Source of the DNA: Microbaculum sp051390635
GTDB lineage: Bacteria; Pseudomonadota; Alphaproteobacteria; Rhizobiales; Tepidamorphaceae
DNA: 64,000 bases
Direction of reading: 5' to 3'
Assembly (NCBI RefSeq): GCF_051390635.1
Contig: NZ_JBPODT010000004.1
Span: 434,001 to 498,000 of the forward strand
Shown here piece after piece: positions 30,635 through 41,013 of the stretch. Below the pieces are notes generated by a model. The model worked only from the letters and a program-made list of their open reading frames with translations, was not told the DNA's origin and ran no database searches. The position numbers and the translations under genes are program-made. The number at the start of each line of letters is the position of its first letter. Positions within the stretch are counted from its first letter, which is position 1.

Positions 30635-30676
30635 ACCCCGGAATCGGGCAAGACGGTGCCAAACCCGGGGTCTTTT
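30635..30676 (+). terminator. probable terminator after grpE
   Basis: ACCCCGG (30635-30641) pairs with CCGGGGT (30665-30671), the loop holds a small GGCA/TGCC stem, and CTTTT follows. Confidence 0.45.
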
Positions 30677-30793
30677 CGTGATCGGCGATCACATTCGCCG
30701 TAACACGGCGCGACGGGCGCGATCTGGCCACAAAGGCGGCACCCCTTGAGCGGGCGGGCGCGTTCAACCGCGCGACATCAAGGGGAGACCGTC

Positions 30794-31255
30794 ATGACCA
30801 TATCCAGGATCCTGCCAGCTCTCGTTCTGGCGACCACGCTGGCAATCACGCTTGCGGCGACAAGCGCCGTCGCCCAGACGGGCGAGCAGTCGAACCAGCA
30901 GGCGCACAATCAGGCCATCCAGCAGCAGGTCGAGCGCAACACGCTCGGCGAGGCGGCGGCCACCGCCCGGTCGGAAGCATCGAGCGAAGCGCCGGTCGGC
31001 TCGGGCGCCACGATCGAATGGATCGGCAGCCCGATCGCGGCGATCGACGGCACCGAGGTTGGTACCGTCAGCGACGTGATCGTCGACGGCAACGGCGCGG
31101 TCACCGAGGTGCGCGCCCGCGTCGGCGGCATCTTCGGCCTGTTCTCCCGCGAGGTGGCGATTCCCGCCGAGCGCATCATCCTCGAACAGAACGGCACGCT
31201 GGTCGCCGAAATGTCGGTCGAGGAAATCCGAAAGGCGCGGCCGGCCAGCAGCTAG
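30794..31255 (+). CDS. exported PRC-barrel domain protein
   Basis: 153-residue protein with a clear Sec signal (LPALVLATTLAITLAATSAVAQ, cleavage after AVA) followed by a Gln/Asn-rich linker and a PRC-barrel-like domain (IEWIGSPIAAIDGTEVGTVSDVIVDGNGAVTEV, FLFSREVAIPAERI-type strand order). PRC-barrel proteins of this kind are common exported proteins in alphaproteobacteria with no settled function. The ATG at 30794 has AGGGGAG 6 nt upstream; a 48-nt longer frame is not supported. A 6-bp inverted repeat (GTGATC GGC GATCAC, 30678-30692) sits upstream. Its stop shares the CTAG tetranucleotide with the convergent alkB stop. Confidence 0.8.
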   Translation: MTISRILPALVLATTLAITLAATSAVAQTGEQSNQQAHNQAIQQQVERNTLGEAAATARSEASSEAPVGSGATIEWIGSPIAAIDGTEVGTVSDVIVDGNGAVTEVRARVGGIFGLFSREVAIPAERIILEQNGTLVAEMSVEEIRKARPASS

Positions 31256-31920
31256 GGTCTCGTGACCCGCCGGAGGGTGAGATTGACGCGGCCGCCCTCC
31301 GGCAGCCAGCCGTCGAGCAGCGTCGAGGAGCCGGCGAGGATGCGGTCGACGCCGTGATAGGCGAGCCGGCTGTCGCCGCCGAGCACCACCGCATCGCCCG
31401 ACTCGAGCTTCACCGAGCGGGTCGGCCCCTTGCGCGTCGTCCCGCCGACCCGGAAGACGGCGGTGTCGCCGAGAGACAGCGACAGGACGGGGGCGGCGAA
31501 ATCCTCCTCGTCCTCGTCGCGATGCAGACCCATCTTCGCCGCCGGCTTGTAGTAGTTGACGAGGCACGCCTCGGGCGGGTGCGGATAGGCGGACAGCGAT
31601 CGCCAGGCCTCCAGCAGCATGCCGGGCATCGGCGGCCACGGCCGGCCGGTCTCGGGATGGGCCGGCTGATAGCGATAGCCGCCGTCCCTGTCGGCGACCC
31701 AGCCGAGCGGCCCGCAATTGGTCATGGCGACGGAAAACGGCTTGCCGGTGCGCGGCATCCTCGGGGTGAAGAACGGCGCCTCGGCGACGATGTCGCGCAG
31801 GGCGGCGAGGAGATCCCGCTGCGCGGACCGGTCGAGAAAATCCGGCACATAGCGGCAGCCGGGCGCGATCTCGACCGCCTCGGGCGGTTTTTGCTCAAGC
31901 GAGCGTCTTGGCGACGTCAC
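31252..31920 (-). CDS. alkB: AlkB-type 2-oxoglutarate/Fe(II) DNA repair dioxygenase
   Basis: Oxidatively demethylates 1-methyladenine and 3-methylcytosine in DNA. 222 residues from GTG 31920. Motifs: FFTPRMPRTGKPFSVAMTNCGPLGW, substrate and iron site LVNYYKPAAKMGLHRDEDE (His and Asp of HxD), distal His in YHGVDRI, and the 2-oxoglutarate arginines in NLTLRRV. The start is uncertain: GTG 31920 (GGGA 8 nt upstream) overlaps the decarboxylase by 26 nt; ATG 31947 gives nine more residues. It sits downstream of the PLP decarboxylase on the same strand and may be translationally coupled to it. No ada regulator is adjacent; an Ada-type gene lies 9 kb away. Confidence 0.93.
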   Translation of the reverse strand: MTSPRRSLEQKPPEAVEIAPGCRYVPDFLDRSAQRDLLAALRDIVAEAPFFTPRMPRTGKPFSVAMTNCGPLGWVADRDGGYRYQPAHPETGRPWPPMPGMLLEAWRSLSAYPHPPEACLVNYYKPAAKMGLHRDEDEEDFAAPVLSLSLGDTAVFRVGGTTRKGPTRSVKLESGDAVVLGGDSRLAYHGVDRILAGSSTLLDGWLPEGGRVNLTLRRVTRP

Positions 31921-33310
31921 GGATGTGATCCCAGGCCTGCAATACATGGCGGCGCTCGGTCAGCAGATTGCCGATCGACACCCGCACCGCGACACGGCCG
32001 TCGACCAGCGTCCGGGTCAGATAGGTGAAGCCCGTCTCGTTGACGGTCGCGATCAGCCGGTCGTTCAGCGTGTCCAGCGCCGCGCCGTCGCGCCCCTCGG
32101 GCGTCAGCCGGAAGGCGACCAGGGCAAGACTGCGCGGCGCGGCGAGCGCGAAGCCCGGTTCGGCCGCGATCAGCCCTTCCAGCTCCTCGGCCCAGGCGAC
32201 ATGGCGGCGGATCATGTCGCGGATCGCCTCCAGCCCGTAGCTGCGCAGCGCGAACCACAGCTTCAGCGCCCGGAAGCGGCGGCCGAGCGGAATCGTCCAG
32301 TCGCGGTATTCGGGCCCCGCACCGCTGCCTTCGGAGACCAGATAGGCCGGCAGGATCGACAGCGCCTTCCTGAGCACCTGCGGATCCTTCACGAAATGGG
32401 CCGAGCAGTCGAAATTGACGCCCATCCACTTGTGCGGATTGAAGACGAGGGAATCGGCCAGTTCGATGCCGTCGCCGACGGCGCGGAACTCCGGGCAGAC
32501 CAGGGCCGATCCGGCCCAGGCGGCGTCGACATGCAGATAGACGCCGTGGCGGGCGGCGATTTGCGCGACATCTCGGACCGGATCGACGGCGCCGATGCCG
32601 GTCGCGCCGATGGAGGCGATGACCGCGGCGGGCAGACGGCCCTCCGCCCTGTCCAGCGTGATCATCTCGTCGAGCGCGTCCGGCTTCATGCGGAAACCGG
32701 CGTCAGTCTCGACGCGGCGCAGGCCGATGTCGCCGTAGCCGGCGATCCGGGCGGCCTTGTCGATGGAGGAATGGGCCTCCGCCGAGGCGTAGACCGTCAA
32801 CGCCGGCTTGTCCGACAGGCCGTCGGTGTTTCCGGACCATTGAAGCGCCTTTTCCCGCGCTGCCAGCAGCGCGCAGAGCGTCGCCGTGGAGGCGGAGTCC
32901 TGGATCGTGCCCTTAAACGCTTCCGGCAGGCCGATCGCCTTGCCGAGCCAGGCCATGGTGACGGCCTCGAGCTCGTTGGCGGCCGGCGACGTCTCCCACA
33001 GCATTGCCTGCTGGCCCAGCCCCGCAGCGAGCACCTCGCCGAGCACGGCCGGCGGACTGATATTTGCCGGGAAATACGCGAAAAAGCGCGGATGCGCCCA
33101 GTTCGTCAGGCCCGGATCGAGAATGTGGTCGAAATCGGCGAGAATGCGGTCGAATCCCTCGCCCGTCTCGGGTGCCTCGGCGGGCAGCGCCGCGACGATA
33201 TCGCCGGGTTTCGTCCTGGAGCGGACCGGGCGTTCCTCAATGCCGTCCCAGTAGTCGGCGATGCGATCGATCAGGGCGTGACCGAGGCGGCGGAATTCGT
33301 CGGTGTCCAT
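31895..33310 (-). CDS. PLP-dependent group II amino-acid decarboxylase
   Basis: 471-residue member of the aromatic-L-amino-acid/glutamate decarboxylase family. The PLP lysine is Lys294 in FNPHKWMGV; Asp262 (HVDAAWAG) contacts the pyridine nitrogen and His180 stacks on the ring. Tyr335 in the mobile loop (GPEYRDW) is present; in plant and insect relatives Phe here changes the reaction to aldehyde synthesis, so true decarboxylation is expected. IPLGRRFRALKLWFALRSYG is the family C-terminal signature. The substrate (Tyr, Trp, Phe or Dopa) cannot be read from sequence. ATG 33310 has GGAG 5 nt upstream. It is divergent from dnaK over 272 bp. Confidence 0.9.
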   Translation of the reverse strand: MDTDEFRRLGHALIDRIADYWDGIEERPVRSRTKPGDIVAALPAEAPETGEGFDRILADFDHILDPGLTNWAHPRFFAYFPANISPPAVLGEVLAAGLGQQAMLWETSPAANELEAVTMAWLGKAIGLPEAFKGTIQDSASTATLCALLAAREKALQWSGNTDGLSDKPALTVYASAEAHSSIDKAARIAGYGDIGLRRVETDAGFRMKPDALDEMITLDRAEGRLPAAVIASIGATGIGAVDPVRDVAQIAARHGVYLHVDAAWAGSALVCPEFRAVGDGIELADSLVFNPHKWMGVNFDCSAHFVKDPQVLRKALSILPAYLVSEGSGAGPEYRDWTIPLGRRFRALKLWFALRSYGLEAIRDMIRRHVAWAEELEGLIAAEPGFALAAPRSLALVAFRLTPEGRDGAALDTLNDRLIATVNETGFTYLTRTLVDGRVAVRVSIGNLLTERRHVLQAWDHIRDVAKTLA

Positions 33311-33405
33311 GTCGGCTCCGTTCGCGGGGCGTGCGACCGCCATCCTGTTGAAGCGATCGGCGGCGTCAACCCGGTTCGCTCCGGCTTCAAACATACGCCT
33401 GCCGC

Positions 33406-33434
33406 CTTGCGGCGCAGTGGCCGTCTCCTTATAT
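33406..33434 (+). promoter_or_regulatory. sigma-32 (RpoH)-like promoter of dnaK
   Basis: CTTGCG (33406-33411) is followed after 15 bp by CCTTATAT (33427-33434), close to the alphaproteobacterial RpoH layout of CTTG and CYTATNT. Expected start about 33441, leaving a leader of about 140 nt before dnaK. Confidence 0.6.
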
Positions 33435-33582
33435 CAGCGCCGAACACGTCCTCGCGTCCCCCGCGGGGCAAACACCATTGTTCGTTGGGGGCCGTTCCGT
33501 GACCCCGTTCATCGGGAAGACCGGATCAGGGGTGCCTCGCGATGAGGGCTCCAGCGGCCTGCCGGAAAGAGAGGTTCGAAAA

Positions 33583-35508
<1,926 letters not shown>

Positions 35509-35525
35509 CAGAAAGAGCGACTAAA

Positions 35526-35584
35526 GGGATGGCCCTCGTTCGTCGAGACTTGTAATTCTCGCCGGATCGGGGGCCATCCCGTTT
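35526..35584 (+). terminator. dnaK-dnaJ intergenic hairpin, probable attenuator
   Basis: A perfect 10-bp stem (GGGATGGCCC at 35526-35535 with GGGCCATCCC at 35571-35580) is followed by GTTT. Its 35-nt loop has an inner GAGA/TCTC stem. A second element follows at 35598-35633: CCGGCGGG/CCCGCCGG flanking CGGGGCGCCCCG. It probably lowers read-through into dnaJ or stabilises the dnaK 3' end. Confidence 0.6.
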
Positions 35585-35663
35585 CAAGACCGGTGGGCCG
35601 GCGGGCGGGGCGCCCCGCGGGCCATCCCGCCGGGGCACGAACCGAGCCGCAAGACCAGAATCG

Positions 35664-36794
35664 ATGTCCAAACGCGACTTTTACGAGGTATTGGGCTGTA
35701 GCCGGTCGTCCACGGACGCAGAGCTGAAGGGCGCATTCCGCAAGCTCGCCATGAAGTATCACCCGGACAAGAACCCGGGCGACGACGAATCCGAGCACAA
35801 GTTCAAGGAAATCAACGAAGCCTACGAGGCGCTGCGCGATCCGCAGAAGCGGGCGGCCTACGACCAGTTCGGCCACGCGGCCTTCGACGGCATGGCCGGA
35901 CAGCAGGGCTTCGGAACGGATTTCGCGTCGTCGATGTCGTCGATCTTCGACGACCTTTTCGGCGACTTCATGGGCGCCGGCCGCGGGCGCGGCCGCTCCG
36001 GGCGCGGACGCGGCGCCGACCTGCGCTACAACATGGAAATCACGCTGGAGGAATCCTACTCCGGCAAGGCCGCGCAGATCCGCGTGCCCACCAGCATCAC
36101 CTGCGAGACCTGTTCGGGCTCCGGCGCCAAGCCGGGCACCAGCCCGACGACCTGCACCACCTGCGGCGGCGCCGGCCGCGTCAGGGCAAGCCAGGGCTTC
36201 TTCGCCATCGAGCGTACCTGCCCGCACTGCCAGGGCCGCGGCGAGATCATCGAGGACCCCTGCGCCGATTGCGGCGGGGCGGGGCGGGTCACGCGCGAGC
36301 GCAACCTGTCGGTCAACATTCCCGCCGGCGTCGAGGACGGGACCCGCATCCGGCTCGCCGGAGAGGGCGAGGCCGGCATGCGCGGCGGACCGGCGGGCGA
36401 CCTCTACATCTTCCTGTCGGTGAAGCCGCACGAGATCTTCCAGCGCGACGGCGCCGACCTGTTCTGCCGGGTGCCGATCTCGATCACGACGGCGGCGCTC
36501 GGCGGCGATATCGAGGTGCCGACGATCGACGGCGGACGCAGCAAGGTCAAGGTGCCGGCCGGCACCCAGACCGGCAAGCAGTTCCGCCTCAAGGCCAAGG
36601 GCATGCCGGTGCTGCGCAGCCCGCAGCACGGCGACCTCTACATCCAGGCGGTGGTCGAGACCCCGGTCAACCTGAGCCGTCGCCAGCGGGAGCTTCTGGA
36701 GGAATTCGAGCAGGTCTCCTCCGAATCGACAAATCCGGAATCCTCGGGTTTCTTCGCCAAGGTGAAGGAATTCTGGGACGATCTGAGCGGTTGA
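35664..36794 (+). CDS. dnaJ: chaperone DnaJ (Hsp40)
   Basis: Co-chaperone that stimulates DnaK ATPase. 376 residues. J domain 1-70 with His33-Pro34-Asp35 (YHPDKNPG), Gly/Arg-rich linker (MGAGRGRGRSGRGRG), four zinc motifs CxxCxGxG (CETCSGSG, CTTCGGAG, CPHCQGRG, CADCGGAG) and the C-terminal client-binding domain. No good Shine-Dalgarno precedes the ATG. Located 155 bp after dnaK with the hairpin described separately, 59 bp before pmtA. Confidence 0.96.
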   Translation: MSKRDFYEVLGCSRSSTDAELKGAFRKLAMKYHPDKNPGDDESEHKFKEINEAYEALRDPQKRAAYDQFGHAAFDGMAGQQGFGTDFASSMSSIFDDLFGDFMGAGRGRGRSGRGRGADLRYNMEITLEESYSGKAAQIRVPTSITCETCSGSGAKPGTSPTTCTTCGGAGRVRASQGFFAIERTCPHCQGRGEIIEDPCADCGGAGRVTRERNLSVNIPAGVEDGTRIRLAGEGEAGMRGGPAGDLYIFLSVKPHEIFQRDGADLFCRVPISITTAALGGDIEVPTIDGGRSKVKVPAGTQTGKQFRLKAKGMPVLRSPQHGDLYIQAVVETPVNLSRRQRELLEEFEQVSSESTNPESSGFFAKVKEFWDDLSG

Positions 36795-36853
36795 TCCGGA
36801 TCTCGCCGCTTTTACCCGCTGAACTTTGAGTCTGTAACAGGAGCCGGCCAGAC

Positions 36854-37447
36854 ATGATCTCAGGCGATTCCGAAACCCGCAAACGGACGATCCTCGACGA
36901 GCTGATCTTCCTGCGCGAATGGGCGGGGAATCCGCTGCGCACCGGGGCGGTGAGCCCGAGCGGGCGCTGGCTCGCACGCGCGATGGCGGCGGAAGTCGAT
37001 GCCAACGACGAGGGGCCGGTCGTCGAGCTCGGTCCCGGCACCGGTGTCTTCACCAAGGCTCTGATCGATCACGGCGTGAAGCCGGAGCGGCTGATGCTGA
37101 TCGAGTACAACGCCGATTTCTGCCGGCTTCTGGCCAATCGCTTTCCCGGTGTGACCATCATCCAGGGCGACGCCTACGCGCTGAAGAGCCATCTCGACGC
37201 GCATGCCATCACCGGGCTGTCGGCGGTCATCACCGGCCTGCCACTGCTGAACCGGCCGATGGAGCAGCGCATCGCACTGATCGAGGCCGGCGTCAACGCG
37301 CTCAAGCCCGGCATGCCGCTCGTCCAGTTCACCTACGGGCTGCAGGCGCCGGTTCCCGCGCAGGCCGGCAAATTCGAGGCGCGCCGCGGCCGCCGCGTTC
37401 TGATGAACCTGCCGCCGGCGACCACCTGGATCTATTCGCGGGACTGA
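36854..37447 (+). CDS. pmtA: phosphatidylethanolamine N-methyltransferase, Rhizobium type
   Basis: SAM-dependent enzyme that methylates phosphatidylethanolamine stepwise toward phosphatidylcholine. 197 residues, soluble or peripheral. The SAM-binding motif I is VVELGPGTGVFTKALI; later strands include LMLIEYNADFCRLL and IIQGDAYAL. The RTGAVSPSGRWLARAMA stretch before motif I is typical of Rhizobium-type PmtA. AGGAG lies 10 nt before the ATG. The dnaK-dnaJ-pmtA order is as in Rhizobium and Agrobacterium. A phosphatidylcholine membrane is inferred. A terminator follows. Confidence 0.88.
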   Translation: MISGDSETRKRTILDELIFLREWAGNPLRTGAVSPSGRWLARAMAAEVDANDEGPVVELGPGTGVFTKALIDHGVKPERLMLIEYNADFCRLLANRFPGVTIIQGDAYALKSHLDAHAITGLSAVITGLPLLNRPMEQRIALIEAGVNALKPGMPLVQFTYGLQAPVPAQAGKFEARRGRRVLMNLPPATTWIYSRD

Positions 37448-37464
37448 TCGTTTCCTTCAGGACT

Positions 37465-37510
37465 GGTAGCACGCCGGCGTCGCCCTAGGTCGCCGGGTGC
37501 ACCGCTGTTT
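37465..37510 (+). terminator. terminator after dnaK-dnaJ-pmtA
   Basis: GGTAGCAC-CCGGCG pairs with CGCCGG-GTGCACC (10 paired bases in the core, one bulge, 11-nt loop) and is followed by GCTGTTTT. Confidence 0.55.
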
Positions 37511-37527
37511 TCGCAAGGAGATTTCCC

Positions 37528-38115
37528 GTGACCCGCCCCGCCATCCTCGTCTTCGCCGGAAGCATCCGCACCGGCTCGATCAACGAGAAGCTCGCCGTCC
37601 GCGCGGTCGAGGCGATCGAGCAGGCCGGCGGCGCCGTCACGCATATCTCGCTCGCCGACTATCCGATGCCGATCTACAACGGCGATCTCGAGGAAAACGA
37701 GGGCGTTCCCGAGACCGCCACCCGGCTCGCGGAAAAAATGATCGCGAGCCAGGGTATCTTCATCGTCGCGCCGGAATACAACGGTGGCATCACGCCGCTG
37801 TTGAAGAACACGATCGACTGGGTGTCGCGGCCGAAGACGACGGACCACCGGCCGGGCCCGTTCAAGGGCCGAGTCTTTGCGCTGGGGGCGGTCTCCAACG
37901 GCCAGTTCGGCGGCTATCGCGGCCTGCTTCAGCTGCGCCATTCGCTGGAGAACGCGCTGGGCACCCTGATGGTCCCGGAAATGATCTCTGTGCCCGCAGC
38001 GAACTCCGCCTTCGACGACTCCGGCCGGCTGGTGGCCGAGCGTCCCGCGAAGATGCTGGCGACGGTCGCCGAGCGGCTCGTGTCGATGGCGAGGACCTTC
38101 GCCGCGCCGGTCTAG
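37528..38115 (+). CDS. NADPH-dependent FMN reductase family protein
   Basis: 195-residue flavodoxin-fold oxidoreductase. The FMN phosphate loop is GSIRTGSINEKL near residue 11, and the APEYNGGITPLLKNTIDWVSR block (about 80-100) is the family signature, as in ChrR/azoreductase-type quinone reductases. It probably reduces quinones, flavin or azo compounds with NAD(P)H; the substrate is not known. GTG start at 37528 with AAGGAG 7 nt upstream. It stands alone between the pmtA terminator and pyrF. Confidence 0.88.
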   Translation: MTRPAILVFAGSIRTGSINEKLAVRAVEAIEQAGGAVTHISLADYPMPIYNGDLEENEGVPETATRLAEKMIASQGIFIVAPEYNGGITPLLKNTIDWVSRPKTTDHRPGPFKGRVFALGAVSNGQFGGYRGLLQLRHSLENALGTLMVPEMISVPAANSAFDDSGRLVAERPAKMLATVAERLVSMARTFAAPV

Positions 38116-38256
38116 ACCGCGGCTAGTCCTCGCTCGGCGTTCTGGCGCATTGACAGGCGGGGCCCCCGCGATCCAAAACCGCTTGGCGCCAGCCCGTTCC
38201 ATTGCATGGCGGGTCGCTTCCGTGACCGCGCCGCTTATCCTGACGAGGAGCAGCCC

Positions 38257-38967
38257 ATGACGTCCGAGACCATCGCCGCGCGCGACCGGCTGATCGTCGG
38301 GCTCGATCTGTCTTCGCAGGCGGAAGCGGAACGGATGGTCGCGACGCTGGGCGACGCCGTCGGCGTCTACAAGATCGGCATGCAGCTGAGCTTCTCCGCG
38401 GGTCTGGGATTTGCCCGCGAGCTCGTGCAGTCGGGCAAGCGCGTCTTCCTCGACATGAAGCTGCTCGACATTCCCAATACCGTCGCCCACGCGGTCGAGG
38501 CGATCGCCGACATGGGCGTGACCTTCACGACGATCCATGCCTATCCGCAGGCGATGCGCGCGGCCGTCGCCGGGCGGGGCGGGTCCGGGCTCAAGCTTCT
38601 CGGGGTCACGGTGCTGACCAGCCTCGACGACACCGACCTCGTCGAGACGGGCTATGGCAGCGGCGTCGGCGACCTGGTGCTGCGCCGCGCGGCGCAGGCG
38701 GCCGATATCGGCATGGACGGACTGATCTGCTCGCCCGTCGAGGTCGCGGCGATCCGCGCGGCGACCGGAGATACGCTGGAACTGATCACGCCGGGCATCC
38801 GGCCGGCGGGCGCCGAACGCGGCGACCAGAAACGGGCGGCGACGCCGGAGAGCGCCATTCGCGACGGCGCGGACCGTCTGGTCGTGGCGCGCCCGGTGAT
38901 CCAGGCGGAGGATCCGCGCGCGGCGGCGGAGCGGATCGTCGCCGAAATCGAATCGGTAACGAAATAG
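38257..38967 (+). CDS. pyrF: orotidine 5'-phosphate decarboxylase
   Basis: Last step of de novo UMP synthesis. 236 residues, TIM barrel. The catalytic Asp-Lys-Asp set is in FLDMKLLDIPNT (about 64-75), with VGLDLSSQ at the first strand and TPGIRPAGAERGDQ at the phosphate-binding end. ATG 38257 has GAGGAG 6 nt upstream; a frame opening at 38206 is not favoured. A TTGACA at 38154-38159 lies upstream but lacks a convincing -10. Confidence 0.95.
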   Translation: MTSETIAARDRLIVGLDLSSQAEAERMVATLGDAVGVYKIGMQLSFSAGLGFARELVQSGKRVFLDMKLLDIPNTVAHAVEAIADMGVTFTTIHAYPQAMRAAVAGRGGSGLKLLGVTVLTSLDDTDLVETGYGSGVGDLVLRRAAQAADIGMDGLICSPVEVAAIRAATGDTLELITPGIRPAGAERGDQKRAATPESAIRDGADRLVVARPVIQAEDPRAAAERIVAEIESVTK

Positions 38968-39024
38968 AGTCGCAGACGAAACGACCGGCAAGGAGAGTCA
39001 ATCCGACCGCAGGGAGAGCGAACC

Positions 39025-39330
39025 ATGGTCAAGGGATACTGGGTAGCCCACGTCACCGTCCAAGACCCGGAGCGCTATGAGCGCTACAAGGCGGCGAATG
39101 CGGCGGCCTTCAAGAAATATGGCGGCCGCTTCCTGGTGCGCGCCGGCCAGTCCCGGTCGATGCTCGGCGCGCTGAAGGACCGGCACGTCGTCATCGAATT
39201 TCCCAGCTACCAGGCAGCGCTCGACTGCTACAACTCGCCGGAATACCAGTTCGCGATTCAAGAGCGGGGCGAGGCCGGCGACGTCGATCTCGTCGTCGTC
39301 GAAGGCTACGACGGCGAACAGCCGGGCTGA
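39025..39330 (+). CDS. DUF1330 family protein
   Basis: 101-residue ferredoxin-like (dimeric alpha-beta barrel) protein. Typical features: opening KGYWVAHVTVQDPERYERYK, central GGRFLVRAGQ, HVVIEFPSYQAALDCYNSPEYQ. The family has no settled function. GGGAGAG lies about 6 nt before the ATG. It follows pyrF by 57 bp on the same strand and may be co-transcribed; a hairpin follows at 39351-39380. Confidence 0.85.
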   Translation: MVKGYWVAHVTVQDPERYERYKAANAAAFKKYGGRFLVRAGQSRSMLGALKDRHVVIEFPSYQAALDCYNSPEYQFAIQERGEAGDVDLVVVEGYDGEQPG

Positions 39331-39350
39331 GCCGCCGGCCTTGAGCCGAG

Positions 39351-39380
39351 CCGGGTGCCGGATGCCCGCATCCAACCCGG
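39351..39380 (+). terminator. hairpin after the DUF1330 gene
   Basis: CCGGGT and GGATG pair with CATCC and ACCCGG around a CCCG loop. There is no U tract, so it may be a terminator of low efficiency or a 3'-end stabiliser. Confidence 0.4.
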
Positions 39381-39412
39381 GACGGAAACGACCGTTTCCC
39401 GCGTCCGCGGCC

Positions 39413-39440
39413 TTGCGGGCGCGGCCCCGCCTGCTATACC
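39413..39440 (+). promoter_or_regulatory. candidate promoter of dapB-gpmA
   Basis: TTGCGG (39413-39418), 16-bp spacer, TATACC (39435-39440). An inverted repeat GACACG-GA-CGTGTC (39477-39490) lies between it and the dapB ribosome site. Confidence 0.35.
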
Positions 39441-39507
39441 GGCGCCCTGACACGGTAGCCCTGACGAAGGGCCCCTGACACGGACGTGTCGAAACCGGGA
39501 GTATCGG

Positions 39508-40320
<813 letters not shown>

Positions 40321-40333
40321 ACTGGAGTAACGA

Positions 40334-40954
40334 ATGGACCGCCTTCTCGCGCTCGTCCGCCACGGGCAGAGCGACTGGAACCTGAAGAACCTGTTCACCG
40401 GCTGGAAGGACGTCGGCCTGACCGAGCAGGGCATCGCCGAGGCGCATGCCGCCGGCAAGATGCTCAAGGCCGCCGGCCTGACCTTCGACGTCGCCTTCAC
40501 CAGCGCGCTGACGCGGGCGCAGCACACGCTCGACATCATCCTGGACGAGATGGCGCTGACATCGATCCCGATCATCCGCGACGAGGCGTTGAACGAGCGC
40601 GACTACGGCGACCTGACCGGGCTGAACAAGGACGACGCACGGGCGAAGTGGGGCGAGGAACAGGTGCATATCTGGCGCCGGTCCTACGACGTCTCCCCGC
40701 CCGGCGGCGAGAGCCTGAAGGACACCGTCGCCCGCACCCTGCCCTATTACGTGTCGGAGATTCAGCCGCGCGTCTTGCGCGGCGAACGGGTTCTGGTCGC
40801 CGCGCACGGTAACTCGCTGCGCTCGATCGTCATGGTGCTCGAGCGGCACAGCCGCGACACCATCGTCAAGCGCGAGATCGCGACCGGCGAGCCGATCGTC
40901 TACCGGCTGGCGGCCGATTCGACGGTCGCCGAGACGCTCGATCTGACGGCCTGA
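40334..40954 (+). CDS. gpmA: 2,3-bisphosphoglycerate-dependent phosphoglycerate mutase
   Basis: Interconverts 3- and 2-phosphoglycerate. 206 residues, the short alphaproteobacterial form. The phospho-histidine is His10 in LVRHGQSDWN; NERDYGDLTG supplies the acid and AAHGNSLRSI the second His. GGAG lies 6 nt before the ATG. Second gene of dapB-gpmA; a long palindrome follows the stop. Confidence 0.95.
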   Translation: MDRLLALVRHGQSDWNLKNLFTGWKDVGLTEQGIAEAHAAGKMLKAAGLTFDVAFTSALTRAQHTLDIILDEMALTSIPIIRDEALNERDYGDLTGLNKDDARAKWGEEQVHIWRRSYDVSPPGGESLKDTVARTLPYYVSEIQPRVLRGERVLVAAHGNSLRSIVMVLERHSRDTIVKREIATGEPIVYRLAADSTVAETLDLTA

Positions 40955-40959
40955 GATCT

Positions 40960-41000
40960 TCGGCCCGCGCGTTCCCGCAAAAGCGGGGATGCGCGGCCGA
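40960..41000. repeat. long palindrome (REP-like), possible bidirectional terminator
   Basis: An 18-pair stem with one bulge and two G-T pairs, loop AAAA, lies between the convergent gpmA and ada-type genes. Its core GTTCCCGC-AAAA-GCGGGGAT resembles the extragenic palindromes repeated through many alphaproteobacterial genomes. Confidence 0.6.
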
Positions 41001-41013
41001 GGCGGTAGGGCCT

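Noticed and set aside
28535..33582. CIRCE operator (TTAGCACTC-N9-GAGTGCTAA) near hrcA, grpE or dnaK
   Set aside because: I looked in the intergenic parts and saw no such inverted repeat.
38154..38176. TTGACA upstream of pyrF as a promoter
   Set aside because: The -35 hexamer is perfect but no acceptable -10 lies at 16-18 bp.
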